Of a stretch of DNA of 64,000 bases, positions 7,379 through 14,608 are shown in pieces. The translations under genes were made by a program, and so were the position numbers. The stretch is from the NCBI GenBank assembly GCA_964530235.1, contig CAZGYB010000002.1, positions 124,001 to 188,000 on the forward strand. Reading direction: 5' to 3'. The notes beneath the pieces are model-generated. The model did no database searches, was not told the DNA's origin, and saw only the letters and a list, made by a program, of their open reading frames with translations. Position 1 is the first letter of the stretch; each line of letters starts with the position of its first letter. This DNA is from UM-FILTER-33-9 sp964530235 (lineage in GTDB: Bacteria > Patescibacteriota > Microgenomatia > UBA1406 > GWC2-37-13).

Positions 7379-8218
7379 ATGAAAACTCGTAACTTACTAC
7401 TGGAACAGATTCTTCCACTTTTCCTTACCTTTATTTCCTTTCTTATTTTTGGTGTTCTCATTTTTTGTGTGATTATCCTTCTCAACTCCGTAAGTTCAAC
7501 TGATATCAGTACTCAAATACGTTGGTCTGATATTTTCGTTGGTATGACCATTTACCTGAAAACGTCAGTCGATTTCGCAATCTTTATCGGAAACCTCATG
7601 AACTCTTATCCGGGCTGGAAAAATAGGATTGCAATTGAAATCGGCACTGCTGCCGGAAACACGCTAGGGACTATTGCAATACTCACTATTTGGAATTTTT
7701 TCCGCTCTATTGAACTGCTCCTTGCGATAATGGTTCTTATTGCGTCACTGGTACTTTTCAGGCTTGCATCGGACGGCCTAGAACACACCGGTATCGGAGG
7801 AAATAAGCTTCCTCAACATATTCGGCCCTTTGCAAAATTTTTTGAAAAACTTCTTTCCACTATTAATCACATAACGCACCCCTTATTGAGGAGAATTCTA
7901 CCGGGAATTTCGATGAAACCAACTACTTCAAAAACTTGGGCCGGGCTCCTTTTCTCTTCCTTTTCTGTTCCATTTATTTTGGGACTTGATGATTTCGCAG
8001 GATATGTTCCTCTTTTTAATATTGTAAATGTATTCGGATTTGCGATCGGTGTAATACTTGGCCACATGATACTGAATATATTTCTTTTTGTTTCACCGCA
8101 AAAAACTATGTCTGCTGTTAAAATTCCTCTGGTTTCTTTTTTCGGCTCTCTTGCTTTTTTCATACTGGGCATGTGGGGGTTATATGAGGTTGTAAAGATT
8201 CTTTTTGTACACAGTTAA
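7379..8218 (+). CDS. Unrecognised polytopic membrane protein, possibly CadD/LysE-like
   Basis: From the ATG at 7379 this is a 279-residue protein with about six or seven membrane segments. I do not recognise the family with certainty. Two similar segments each hold an acidic residue in a hydrophobic context: TSVDFAIFIGNL near residue 60 and LGLDDFAGYVPLFN near residue 203. That two-fold pattern resembles the acidic NxDD motifs of cadmium-resistance CadD and TerC/LysE-type exporters, and the neighbours are metal transporters (CDF, FTR1). A metal exporter is a possible but weak inference. The middle, about residues 135-180, is a soluble, basic loop. Confidence 0.6.
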   Translation: MKTRNLLLEQILPLFLTFISFLIFGVLIFCVIILLNSVSSTDISTQIRWSDIFVGMTIYLKTSVDFAIFIGNLMNSYPGWKNRIAIEIGTAAGNTLGTIAILTIWNFFRSIELLLAIMVLIASLVLFRLASDGLEHTGIGGNKLPQHIRPFAKFFEKLLSTINHITHPLLRRILPGISMKPTTSKTWAGLLFSSFSVPFILGLDDFAGYVPLFNIVNVFGFAIGVILGHMILNIFLFVSPQKTMSAVKIPLVSFFGSLAFFILGMWGLYEVVKILFVHS

Positions 8219-8238
8219 CAGAAATTAAACTTATTTCG

Positions 8239-8244
8239 TATAAT
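8239..8244 (+). promoter_or_regulatory. -10 box of the small membrane protein gene
   Basis: TATAAT ends 6 nt before the ATG at 8251, with no Shine-Dalgarno. Confidence 0.5.
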
Positions 8245-8250
8245 AAAGTT

Positions 8251-8526
8251 ATGACAAAGTTATATTTACTTTCGAGAAAAATCCACAATTTGTTCGTTTT
8301 TTTTATCATTGTGATAACCATTGCGATGTCTGGAACAGGAATGGTTCTGAAGTTTCCTGCACTCAGCAACACACTTCCGTTTCTTTCCTACGAAGTAGCA
8401 CGCCAAACACATAATCAGCTTAGTCTCCTTTTTAGCCTTACTCTTGGGATTATGATTCTGACCGGTTTAATAATGTTTCTCTATCCTCACTTAAGAAAGA
8501 CCCAGCGCGAAACAAAATCCAGTTAA
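8251..8526 (+). CDS. Small two- or three-helix membrane protein, PepSY-TM-like
   Basis: This 91-residue protein begins with SRKIHNLFVFFIIVITIAMSG, then has KFPAL, a linker and a second hydrophobic hairpin starting VARQTHNQLSLLFSLTLG. His residues at the entry of both hydrophobic segments (RKIH and RQTH) are placed as in PepSY-associated helices and small b-type cytochromes, where they ligate heme. It lies 68 bp before the FTR1 iron permease, so a role in iron reduction or uptake is possible. This is inference; no definite family can be assigned. Confidence 0.6.
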   Translation: MTKLYLLSRKIHNLFVFFIIVITIAMSGTGMVLKFPALSNTLPFLSYEVARQTHNQLSLLFSLTLGIMILTGLIMFLYPHLRKTQRETKSS

Positions 8527-8560
8527 TTTACTTATATCGCTTTGAAAGCTTCATATAACC

Positions 8561-8569
8561 TGTTATACT
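8561..8569 (+). promoter_or_regulatory. Extended -10 of the FTR1 gene
   Basis: TGT-TATACT ends 25 nt before the ATG at 8595. The expected transcription start falls inside the inverted repeat at 8575-8593. Confidence 0.55.
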
Positions 8570-8574
8570 AATTC

Positions 8575-8593
8575 TATTACTAAAATAGTAATA
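8575..8593. promoter_or_regulatory. Inverted repeat at the FTR1 transcription start (operator candidate)
   Basis: TATTACT and its complement AGTAATA are separated by 5 nt. The repeat sits between the -10 box and the ATG of the iron permease gene, where a metal-dependent repressor would normally bind. It is short and AT-rich, so chance cannot be excluded. Confidence 0.4.
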
Positions 8594-8594
8594 T

Positions 8595-9425
8595 ATGTTC
8601 CCCGTATTTTTGATATCGTTTCGTGAAGTTATAGAGGCTTCAATAATAGTCGCAACCGTCATCGGTATCTTGAAAAAAATGAAACTGAATGGTTATCTGC
8701 ACACCGTTTGGGCAGGAGTTATCGGAGCAAGTATTCTTAGTTTTGTCCTACTCTTTTTAGCAAGTCTCGCAGGCGTAAAAATTCAAGAGTTTTATCACGG
8801 TAAAACGGAAGAAATTATCGAGGGTGTACTCATGATTGTATCGGGTGTATTTATCACCTGGGCGGTTTTCTTTCTCCATGCGTTCTTCTCAATACAAAAA
8901 GGGGAACTTCTTCACAAAGTGAAGAGTTCTGTTGAGTCAGGAAAGAAAACCAGTCTTTTTATTCTCGTTTTTACTGCTGTATTTCGGGAAGGGTTCGAGA
9001 TTGTGTTGTTTCTATCGACAATTTTTCTTTCTGCAAAGCCTGAGAATATTTTTCCAGGCTTTATGCTGGGTATTGGCGCTGGGCTTTTTGTTTCATTTCT
9101 CTTTTTTAATGCAACATATCGGTTACCGATTATTTATGCTTTCCGCATGAGTAGTGCTTTACTGATTTTATTTGCAGCCGGGCTTTTTGCACGGGGAATG
9201 CATGAATTTATGGAGGCAGGATTAATCCCCGAGTTTACATCCATTACTCTATGGTTTCTTCCAAGAACCGGAACAATAGCTCATGATTTGATAAAAGCAC
9301 TATTCGGAGTAACCCGCTCTATGGATATTTTACCGGTCTTGATTTATATTCTTTATACCGTTAGTATCACTTGGTATGTGTTCTTTAGAAAGCCTTCTCT
9401 CCAGACTACTTCTTCACATGAATAA
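8595..9425 (+). CDS. FTR1-family high-affinity iron permease
   Basis: This 276-residue protein has about seven membrane helices and the two defining REXXE iron motifs: REVIE at 10-14 and REGFE at 131-135. FTR1/EfeU permeases bring iron through the cytoplasmic membrane, usually together with an oxidase or a periplasmic donor; neither EfeO nor EfeB is in the window. The ATG is preceded by an extended -10 and an inverted repeat, which suggests metal control. The 3' end overlaps the convergent methyltransferase gene by 20 bp. Confidence 0.92.
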   Translation: MFPVFLISFREVIEASIIVATVIGILKKMKLNGYLHTVWAGVIGASILSFVLLFLASLAGVKIQEFYHGKTEEIIEGVLMIVSGVFITWAVFFLHAFFSIQKGELLHKVKSSVESGKKTSLFILVFTAVFREGFEIVLFLSTIFLSAKPENIFPGFMLGIGAGLFVSFLFFNATYRLPIIYAFRMSSALLILFAAGLFARGMHEFMEAGLIPEFTSITLWFLPRTGTIAHDLIKALFGVTRSMDILPVLIYILYTVSITWYVFFRKPSLQTTSSHE

Positions 9426-10008
9426 ATACTTCCTCCTCTCCCCAGCTGAACGGAACACCGCCAATACTTGAAATAAAATACTGTTCTGAAGAGATTGGGA
9501 GGGTGTTCGTTATAATCCGCGACCCTTTTTTGAGTTTTTCCAGTTTTGAAACTAACGGGATACCGAGCTCATAATGCATACAGGTTGCATTTACAAAAAT
9601 GACATCCGCATCTGAAAAATCAATAGTTTTAAAATCCGCATGAACAAAGTGAATTCCCGATGCGTCTGACTTATTTTCCGAGGAAATTCTCTGATGTCGG
9701 GACAAAACAACCTGAGAAGCTTCATGAAGCTCTTTTAAAATTTCAACCCCAATAACTTTTGAAAAGTCGGTAAGAAGCTTTGCAAGGATAACCGCTTTTC
9801 CTGTTCCCGAGCCAAGATCGTAGAATATCTCACCTGTATTTGGCTTTGCATGAACGAGCATTCTTAAAAATCCATGATAGGTGACCTCACCGTAAGTATG
9901 ACCATAGTACCAGCTCGAACGGTTTTTCCGGGCTGATTTGGATATCGCATATCCGTCAACATCCTGATACAGCATTTCGAAAACCTGTTTTGCATGAGGA
10001 ATAGCCAT
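9406..10008 (-). CDS. SAM-dependent methyltransferase resembling the DOT1 domain
   Basis: This 200-residue protein binds SAM through FYDLGSGTGKAV (D64-G70) and GVEI. In front of it lies YGHTYGEVTYHGFLRML (about 35-51). A YGE(I/V)TY segment directly before motif I is characteristic of the DOT1 histone-lysine methyltransferase fold and of its bacterial relatives. The motif IV position reads NATCMHYE, not a DNA-methylase NPPY. The substrate is unknown; a protein lysine or a small molecule are both possible. It overlaps the end of the FTR1 gene and starts 41 bp after the YdeI-like gene on the same strand. Confidence 0.75.
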   Translation of the reverse strand: MAIPHAKQVFEMLYQDVDGYAISKSARKNRSSWYYGHTYGEVTYHGFLRMLVHAKPNTGEIFYDLGSGTGKAVILAKLLTDFSKVIGVEILKELHEASQVVLSRHQRISSENKSDASGIHFVHADFKTIDFSDADVIFVNATCMHYELGIPLVSKLEKLKKGSRIITNTLPISSEQYFISSIGGVPFSWGEEEVFIHVKK

Positions 10009-10049
10009 ATAGATTATGGTACTGGAAGAATTAATTTTTGTAAATCTTA

Positions 10050-10337
10050 TCAGTCTTTTTGTTTAAACCATTTCATTGCTTTTGGTCTGTGATGCGGGCA
10101 ACCCGGCCAGCAACATGGTCTCCGCTTCCCTTCTGAAATTTCTTTTTGTAAACGGGTAATGTGAGCTGTTCTTGTTTCAGGTTTTTTTACTATGGTTACC
10201 CAGCATATCCACTCGTTACGTGCAAGAAGAGTAAGGTTGTTCCATTTTGTCAAAATTTTCGGGTTTGAAACCAATACATCTTTTAAATCGTCCGGTACAG
10301 TATGAATTGTTCCATCAGCTACTGTAATATCTGACAT
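10050..10337 (-). CDS. YdeI/OmpD-associated family protein
   Basis: This 95-residue protein carries the conserved block LARNEWICWVTIVKKPETR, then RLQKEISEGKRRPCCWPGC and a His-rich end. This block defines the short form of the YdeI/OmpD-associated (bacteriocin-protection) family. The CCWPGCPHH tail could bind a metal. The biochemical function is not known. It lies downstream of tRNA-Ser and upstream of the methyltransferase, all on the minus strand. Confidence 0.8.
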   Translation of the reverse strand: MSDITVADGTIHTVPDDLKDVLVSNPKILTKWNNLTLLARNEWICWVTIVKKPETRTAHITRLQKEISEGKRRPCCWPGCPHHRPKAMKWFKQKD

Positions 10338-10400
10338 ACCATTATTTTAACACTATATGTTTTACATCGTTTTTTCTAAATGTAGTGATTCACTGAAGCA

Positions 10401-10434
10401 CTCCTTCGCCCTAAAGTACTTCGGCGGACGAAGG
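10401..10434. repeat. Palindromic element directly after the tRNA-Ser 3' end
   Basis: CCTTC-GCC (10403-10410) pairs with GGC (10423-10425) and GAAGG (10430-10434) across a loop containing the palindrome AAGTACTT. It touches the 3' end of tRNA-Ser. It could be a transcription stop, a processing signal for the tRNA, or a small repeat element. No T run follows on either strand, so a classical terminator is unlikely. Confidence 0.5.
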
Positions 10435-10516
10435 CGGAGGGTACAGGGGTCGAACCTGTTAGAGCTTGCGCTCACAAGTTTTCAAGACTTGCGCATTACC
10501 GTCCTGCCCACCCTCC
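10435..10516 (-). tRNA. tRNA-Ser(UGA)
   Basis: The acceptor GGAGGGT pairs with ACCCTCC and the discriminator is G. The anticodon stem-loop is CAAGT-CTTGAAA-ACTTG with anticodon UGA. A long variable arm (GAGC-GCAA-GCTC) marks it as a type II tRNA, and the T arm is ACAGG-TTCGACC-CCTGT. CCA is not encoded. Its first 21 bases are also the 3' end of the HNH reading frame. Confidence 0.95.
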
Positions 10517-10984
10517 TTTTAACCAACTTTTTTCTAATAAATGTTCTTTATAGTGACAATTCGGACAAATCAATTCTAAATTCCCTAAATTGCTATTTTG
10601 TCTATTCCTATCTTTATGATGTATTTGTAAAATTTCGTATATATTATATCCGCATCTTTCACATACTTTCCCCCTAGTCTTTAAAAGCTTGAGTTTAAGA
10701 TTTTTATAGTGTATTACTTTATCTCTTGGTCTTCCTAATTTGTATCTTATTCCTTCTCTGTGTATATTTGCGCATCTTCTGCTGCACGTTTTTTTATTCA
10801 ATCCCGCAAGCATGAGCTTTCCGCATACTATGCATGGTTTTTCTTTCCTGCATGAAATACCAAAACACACAACACTACAAAATACTCTTCTATTATTTCT
10901 CTTAATTTCAATGGGTCTTCTATAAATTGGTTTTCCACAAACAATACACTTGGTATTTGGATTTCTTTGATATCTCTCACCCAT
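10496..10984 (-). CDS. HNH endonuclease with N-terminal zinc ribbons
   Basis: From the ATG at 10984 this is a 162-residue protein; an upstream TTG at 11002 is less likely. It has two CxxC zinc knuckles (CIVCGKPIY with CSVVC, and CIVCGKLML with CSRRC), a basic middle, and a C-terminal HNH core: CERCGY, then LQIHHKDRNRQNSNLGNL and CPNCHYKEH. The His pair, Asn residues and second CxxC match free-standing HNH nucleases related to homing endonucleases. A GGAGGA stretch abuts the ATG. The last seven codons (KGGWAGR) and the stop lie within the 5' half of tRNA-Ser. This may be an accident of compaction or a trace of insertion at the tRNA. No group I intron is visible. Confidence 0.85.
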   Translation of the reverse strand: MGERYQRNPNTKCIVCGKPIYRRPIEIKRNNRRVFCSVVCFGISCRKEKPCIVCGKLMLAGLNKKTCSRRCANIHREGIRYKLGRPRDKVIHYKNLKLKLLKTRGKVCERCGYNIYEILQIHHKDRNRQNSNLGNLELICPNCHYKEHLLEKSWLKGGWAGR

Positions 10985-11050
10985 TCCTCCAGTATACCAC
11001 AATACTATCTCTTATTGTGAAGCGCATGTCGAAATCGCCCGCCAAAATTG

Positions 11051-11123
11051 AGGTCCGGACCGGAATCGAACCGGTGCAATAGGTGTTTTGCAGACACCTG
11101 CGTTTCCTCTTCGCCACCGGACC
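11051..11123 (-). tRNA. tRNA-Cys(GCA)
   Basis: The acceptor GGTCCGG pairs with CCGGACC and the discriminator is U, the known identity base of tRNA-Cys. The anticodon arm GGTGT-CTGCAAA-ACACC gives GCA, and the T arm is ACCGG-TTCGATT-CCGGT. CCA is not encoded. A TAAAAT-like -10 lies about 15 nt upstream on the minus strand. Confidence 0.95.
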
Positions 11124-11242
11124 ATTTTTATCTCCTATTTTACCTTATTTGTACTGGTTTATGCATGTTTTATACAAGAAAATGATTTATAATTACTCAC
11201 GCCATCGCGAATCAACCATGAGAAAACGATGACTTACCATCT

Positions 11243-12250
11243 ATGAAGAAAACCGTTCGGTTCGGACTTGTCGGTTGTGGCCGAGTAGCACCTACCCATT
11301 TCGACGCAATCGGACAAACAAAAAACGCTGAACTAATCGCAATAGCGGATCCTACACCAAGCAAACTTCATGCCCTTTCCAAAGAGCTTTGTGTACAAGG
11401 ATTTCTTGACTATCGAGACCTGATTTCTTCAGCCGATGTTGACGTTGTAGTAATTTGTACCCCTTCAGGGCTTCACGCTGAAATGGCAATAGCCTCTGCA
11501 CAGGCAGGAAAACACGTGATTTTGGAAAAACCCATGGCGCTTAATCTCTCTGACGCCCAAAAAATTATTGAAGCTTTCAAAAAAACAAATAAAATCTTAA
11601 CGGTGGCTTACCAGAATCGCTATAACCGCGCAGTCCGATTTGTTAAAACACATGAGGCTCAACTCGGAAAACTAAACTATGTCAGTGCGCAGGTATACTG
11701 GTACCGCGAACAAAACTACTACAACGATAAATGGCACGGTACCCGAGCAATGGACGGAGGAGTACTTACCAATCAAGGTTCTCATTATATCGACCTCGCA
11801 CTATACTTCAAGAACAAAACGGTCTCAAAAGTAAGCGCATTCGGAGCCACACTTAAACATAAGATGGAATGTGAAGACGCAATAACCGTCAACCTCACAT
11901 TTTCCGATGGAAGTATTGGAAATATTCAGGCAAATACTATTGCATATCCCCAAAATTATGAAGGTTCACTCACGTTATTCTATGATAGAGCAACAATCAA
12001 AATTGGCGGACCGGCACTAAACCGAATAGAGTACTGGAAAGGTGATTTCGAGGAAGAAACTCACACAATCCATGCTGAGCATATCGACTCAGTCTATGGA
12101 AACGGACATCGATACCTGATCCAAAATATTGTGTCGTCAATAGGTCAAGAAGAATTACCCTTTATCCCCGGCTCAGAAGCTATAAAGTCAATCGAAGTAA
12201 TTGACGCTGCGTATCGTTCTATGGAATCTCAAACCATAATTACGCTATAA
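11243..12250 (+). CDS. Gfo/Idh/MocA oxidoreductase, WlbA/WbpB-like UDP-HexNAcA 3-dehydrogenase
   Basis: This 335-residue protein has an N-terminal NAD(P)-binding Rossmann fold (FGLVGCGRVAP, G8-G13) and the family motif EKP (E95-P97). The sequence QNRYNRAVRFV, then WYREQNYY and WHGTRAMDGG with NQGSHYIDL closely follows WbpB/WlbA, which oxidise UDP-N-acetylglucosaminuronic acid at C3 on the way to diamino-uronic sugars. That points to an amino-uronic sugar in the surface glycan. The matching aminotransferase and acetyltransferase are not in the window, so the exact substrate stays open. It is followed after 12 bp by a GT2 gene. Confidence 0.8.
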   Translation: MKKTVRFGLVGCGRVAPTHFDAIGQTKNAELIAIADPTPSKLHALSKELCVQGFLDYRDLISSADVDVVVICTPSGLHAEMAIASAQAGKHVILEKPMALNLSDAQKIIEAFKKTNKILTVAYQNRYNRAVRFVKTHEAQLGKLNYVSAQVYWYREQNYYNDKWHGTRAMDGGVLTNQGSHYIDLALYFKNKTVSKVSAFGATLKHKMECEDAITVNLTFSDGSIGNIQANTIAYPQNYEGSLTLFYDRATIKIGGPALNRIEYWKGDFEEETHTIHAEHIDSVYGNGHRYLIQNIVSSIGQEELPFIPGSEAIKSIEVIDAAYRSMESQTIITL

Positions 12251-12262
12251 TTAAAATGCACT

Positions 12263-13021
12263 ATGGAAAATCAAATACTCTTTTCCATAATTATTCCTAC
12301 CCGCAATGAAGAAAAAAACTTGCCCGTCCTTCTGAAAAGCCTATTTACTCAGTCCGAAAAAAAATTTGAGATCATTATTAATGACAGCGGCTCAACAGAC
12401 AATACGCGTTCTGTTGCAAAAAATTATGAGAACGCTTTCTCCGGTATAAAGTTCATCGAACATCCGACTAAAAATGTAAGCCAGGCACGTAATAACGGAG
12501 CACGTTTTGCCAAAAGCAAATGGCTTATTTTTTTTGATGCAGATGTAGAGGTTGAGCCAGATTTTATCACAACTATTGAGTCTTACATCCAAAAACGAAA
12601 TCTCGATATTCTAACCGTTTGGAACAGACCAAAAACCCGTTCTTTAACTGGAATAATCCTTTTATGCGGTTTAAACATTGTTATGACGCTCTCTCAAAAA
12701 ATTAAACCGATTGCAAACGGCCCCTGTATAATCATGAAGCGTTCGCTGTTTGAAACGCTTAAAGGATTTGACGATACCATTTTATTCGGAGAAGACTTTG
12801 ATTTACTGCAACGAGCTCACAAGGCAAAAGCGTCTTTTGCGGTTTATCGTAAACCAATCCTCTATGTTTCCACTCGAAGATTTGAAAAGGAAGGACTCAT
12901 AAAAAGCCTTCACAAATCGATAAAGGCCTATTTTCATCAGTTGATTCATGGACCAATCCGCAAACCTATCTTTGAATATGAAATGGGGGGGCAGTACTAC
13001 AAAAAAAACCCAAAACCGTAA
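12263..13021 (+). CDS. GT2 family glycosyltransferase
   Basis: This 252-residue GT-A enzyme starts SIIIPTRNEEKNL, has the nucleotide-binding NDSGSTD (D41-D46) and the metal-binding DAD (D92-D94), and ends in a helical, basic tail. The GEDFDLLQRA motif of the acceptor half is present. A hydrophobic stretch (TGIILLCGLNIVMTLS) suggests membrane contact. It probably adds a sugar to a lipid-linked glycan in the cytoplasm. It is co-oriented with the WlbA-like gene 12 bp upstream; a TATAAT that overlaps that gene's stop (12246-12251) could give it its own promoter. Confidence 0.88.
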   Translation: MENQILFSIIIPTRNEEKNLPVLLKSLFTQSEKKFEIIINDSGSTDNTRSVAKNYENAFSGIKFIEHPTKNVSQARNNGARFAKSKWLIFFDADVEVEPDFITTIESYIQKRNLDILTVWNRPKTRSLTGIILLCGLNIVMTLSQKIKPIANGPCIIMKRSLFETLKGFDDTILFGEDFDLLQRAHKAKASFAVYRKPILYVSTRRFEKEGLIKSLHKSIKAYFHQLIHGPIRKPIFEYEMGGQYYKKNPKP

Positions 13022-13048
13022 ACCATAAACCAAAAATCCTAAGAGATT

Positions 13049-13354
13049 TTATTTGAAATGGCTTACCACATAAATATACTTAACTGCTTCTTCTGATTCA
13101 TTCTTTACGTTATGCGGGGTGTGAGGCGGGATATAAATCATTGATCCGGCTGATGCATAATCTGTGTTTCCGGAAACAATAACCGTTGCTGTGCCTTCAA
13201 TGATATAAATGACTTCCTCCTTGTTTTCTGTAACGTGTTCACCCATTTCCTCTCCTTGATGAAGAACGACAAATCCTGATTTAATATTTTGAGAAAGCGG
13301 TGGTTTAAGCCAAGATTCTTTTGGAGTAACGGTTGAAATGTGTTTTTTATGCAT
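13049..13354 (-). CDS. Small cupin-fold protein
   Basis: From the ATG at 13354 the protein has 101 residues, essentially one cupin barrel. Motif 1 reads GEHVTENKEEVIYIIEG and motif 2 reads PPHTPHNVKN. The first motif has His but Thr-Glu in place of the second His, so the metal site may be incomplete. The longer reading up to 13477 overlaps the divergent NUDIX gene and is not credible. The function is unknown; such single cupins often bind sugars or small acids. Confidence 0.75.
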   Translation of the reverse strand: MHKKHISTVTPKESWLKPPLSQNIKSGFVVLHQGEEMGEHVTENKEEVIYIIEGTATVIVSGNTDYASAGSMIYIPPHTPHNVKNESEEAVKYIYVVSHFK

Positions 13355-13383
13355 AAAAATTTTATGAAAACTCTGTTTAATAG

Positions 13384-13389
13384 TATAAT
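13384..13389 (+). promoter_or_regulatory. -10 box of the first NUDIX gene
   Basis: TATAAT ends 8 nt before the ATG at 13398. No Shine-Dalgarno lies between. Confidence 0.55.
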
Positions 13390-13397
13390 TGTAATGT

Positions 13398-13883
13398 ATG
13401 CTGATCAAAAATGAAACGTCTGCTGGAGGAATCGTATATAGAAAAATCTTAAATCCTAAATCCAAAACCCACAACATTACTTGGTTGATTTGTCAGCATT
13501 CATATCATAAAGGCTGGGTTTTCCCGAAAGGACTTATCGCTGATAAAAACAGTGATGAGTCTATGGAAGATGCAGCGCTTCGGGAAGTTGAGGAGGAAGG
13601 AGGGGTAAAAGCAAAAATCATAATCCCAAAACCTATCAAAGTTTCTTATTCCTATAAATGGACGAATTCTACTCACGGAAAAAATGACCAAACGGAATAT
13701 CTTGTCAACAAAAAAGTATATTACTATCTTATGGAGTATGTATCGGGAGATCCGAAAGATCATGACTTTGAGATGCTAGAGGCAAAGTTTACTACCAAAA
13801 ATAATGCTCTATCTTTATTGACTTTCCCTTCCGATAAAAAAGCCTTCCGAAAAATACTGACTTACTTTGATGTATTAAAATAA
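13398..13883 (+). CDS. NUDIX hydrolase (Ap4A-hydrolase-like)
   Basis: This 161-residue protein has a start typical of bis(5'-nucleosyl)-tetraphosphatases (NETSAGGIVYR) and then WVFPKG before the NUDIX box at 45-70. The box ends in REVEEEGGV with all catalytic Glu residues, but has three extra residues between its first Gly and first Glu. The substrate is a nucleoside diphosphate linked to some group X; dinucleoside polyphosphates are most likely by resemblance. Its 3' end overlaps the second, convergent NUDIX gene by 22 bp. Confidence 0.85.
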   Translation: MLIKNETSAGGIVYRKILNPKSKTHNITWLICQHSYHKGWVFPKGLIADKNSDESMEDAALREVEEEGGVKAKIIIPKPIKVSYSYKWTNSTHGKNDQTEYLVNKKVYYYLMEYVSGDPKDHDFEMLEAKFTTKNNALSLLTFPSDKKAFRKILTYFDVLK

Positions 13884-14293
13884 ACAGAAAGCGCCTTAAA
13901 TATATTATTCTGTTCGATAAATGCGTTTTTATAGTCATTTTTACCTACCCATCTATACCAATCATGTTCTTCACTTATCTTAACCTCTCCTGACAAATAA
14001 TTGCATGTGTAGAAAACAAGATATATCTTCTTTCCCCTGTTCCTGTGTATCGAGTCTTTGGGAAATTCCCAATAATGTGTGTAAAAAGGTCGCCCAACCT
14101 CAATAATGAGATTGCTCTCCTCTTTTACTTCCCGCTGCAGCGCTTTTGTAAAATCCAGTTCACCTTCCTGTATTTTTCCGCCTGGCAAATCAATATTTCC
14201 AGGCTGAGGCAATGGATCGTGTAAGACTAACACTAAACCGTCTTTATTTATAACAGCTTTTTGTCCAACACAAAACAATTCGTCACGTTTCAT
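13862..14293 (-). CDS. NUDIX hydrolase (MutT-like)
   Basis: This 143-residue protein has LPGGKIQEGELDF, then QREVKEES (NUDIX box 39-61). The box is complete except for one extra residue before REV. The sequence before it (HDPLPQPGNIDLPGG) resembles small NTP pyrophosphohydrolases that clean damaged nucleotides, though sugar-nucleotide substrates are possible. It is convergent with the other NUDIX gene; the two share little beyond the box, so they are not a recent duplication. Confidence 0.85.
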   Translation of the reverse strand: MKRDELFCVGQKAVINKDGLVLVLHDPLPQPGNIDLPGGKIQEGELDFTKALQREVKEESNLIIEVGRPFYTHYWEFPKDSIHRNRGKKIYLVFYTCNYLSGEVKISEEHDWYRWVGKNDYKNAFIEQNNIFKALSVYFNTSK

Positions 14294-14340
14294 AAGAAAT
14301 GAAATATTTTATCACAACAATATTAACCTAATTATATAGT

Positions 14341-14349
14341 TGATATAAT
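14341..14349 (+). promoter_or_regulatory. Extended -10 of tRNA-Arg
   Basis: TGA-TATAAT ends 9 nt before the first base of the mature tRNA, as expected for a promoter that starts transcription just ahead of the tRNA. Confidence 0.65.
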
Positions 14350-14358
14350 ACATGCATT

Positions 14359-14432
14359 GCCCTTGTAGCTTAATTGGATAGAGCATTGGCTTCCGGAGCC
14401 ACAGGTTGGGGGTTCAAGTCCCTCCAGGGGCA
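14359..14432 (+). tRNA. tRNA-Arg(CCG)
   Basis: GCCCTTG pairs with CAGGGGC (one G-U), with discriminator A. The anticodon arm TTGGC-TTCCGGA-GCCAC gives CCG. The T arm GGGGG-TTCAAGT-CCCTC is intact. CCA is not encoded. Confidence 0.93.
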
Positions 14433-14435
14433 CTC

Positions 14436-14599
14436 AACTCGCTGTTTCCGATACGAAGTGAGGATTACAGCGAGTTAGTACTGAGCGAAGCGAAGTACGA
14501 AACTGGTCATTCGAGGATTACAGCGAGTTAGTACTGAGCGAAGCGAAGTACGAAACTGGTCATTCGAGGATTACAGCGAGTTAGTACTGAGTACGAAAC
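14436..14599. repeat. 53-bp tandem repeat between tRNA-Arg and tRNA-Ala
   Basis: A 53-bp unit begins at 14460 and again at 14513; a third, shortened copy begins at 14566 and lacks about 9 bp of its CGAAGCGAA part. Before the first unit AACTCGCTGT (14436-14445) can pair with ACAGCGAGTT (14467-14476), a 10-bp stem. The units carry TGAGCGAAGCGAAG-type sequence like that of small dispersed palindromes seen in such genomes. No coding or CRISPR structure is present. The copies could form alternating hairpins in the tRNA transcript. Confidence 0.75.
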
Positions 14600-14608
14600 A
14601 CTTCAGCC

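Noticed and set aside
10435..10984. Group I intron carrying the HNH gene in tRNA-Ser
   Set aside because: tRNA-Ser is uninterrupted and lies at the end of the HNH gene rather than around it; no intron core was seen.
13355..13477. Longer N-terminus for the cupin protein
   Set aside because: The added 41 residues are antisense to the NUDIX start and its promoter, and the cupin fold starts after the ATG at 13354.
14436..14599. CRISPR array
   Set aside because: The repeats are contiguous 53-bp units with no spacers, and no cas gene is near.
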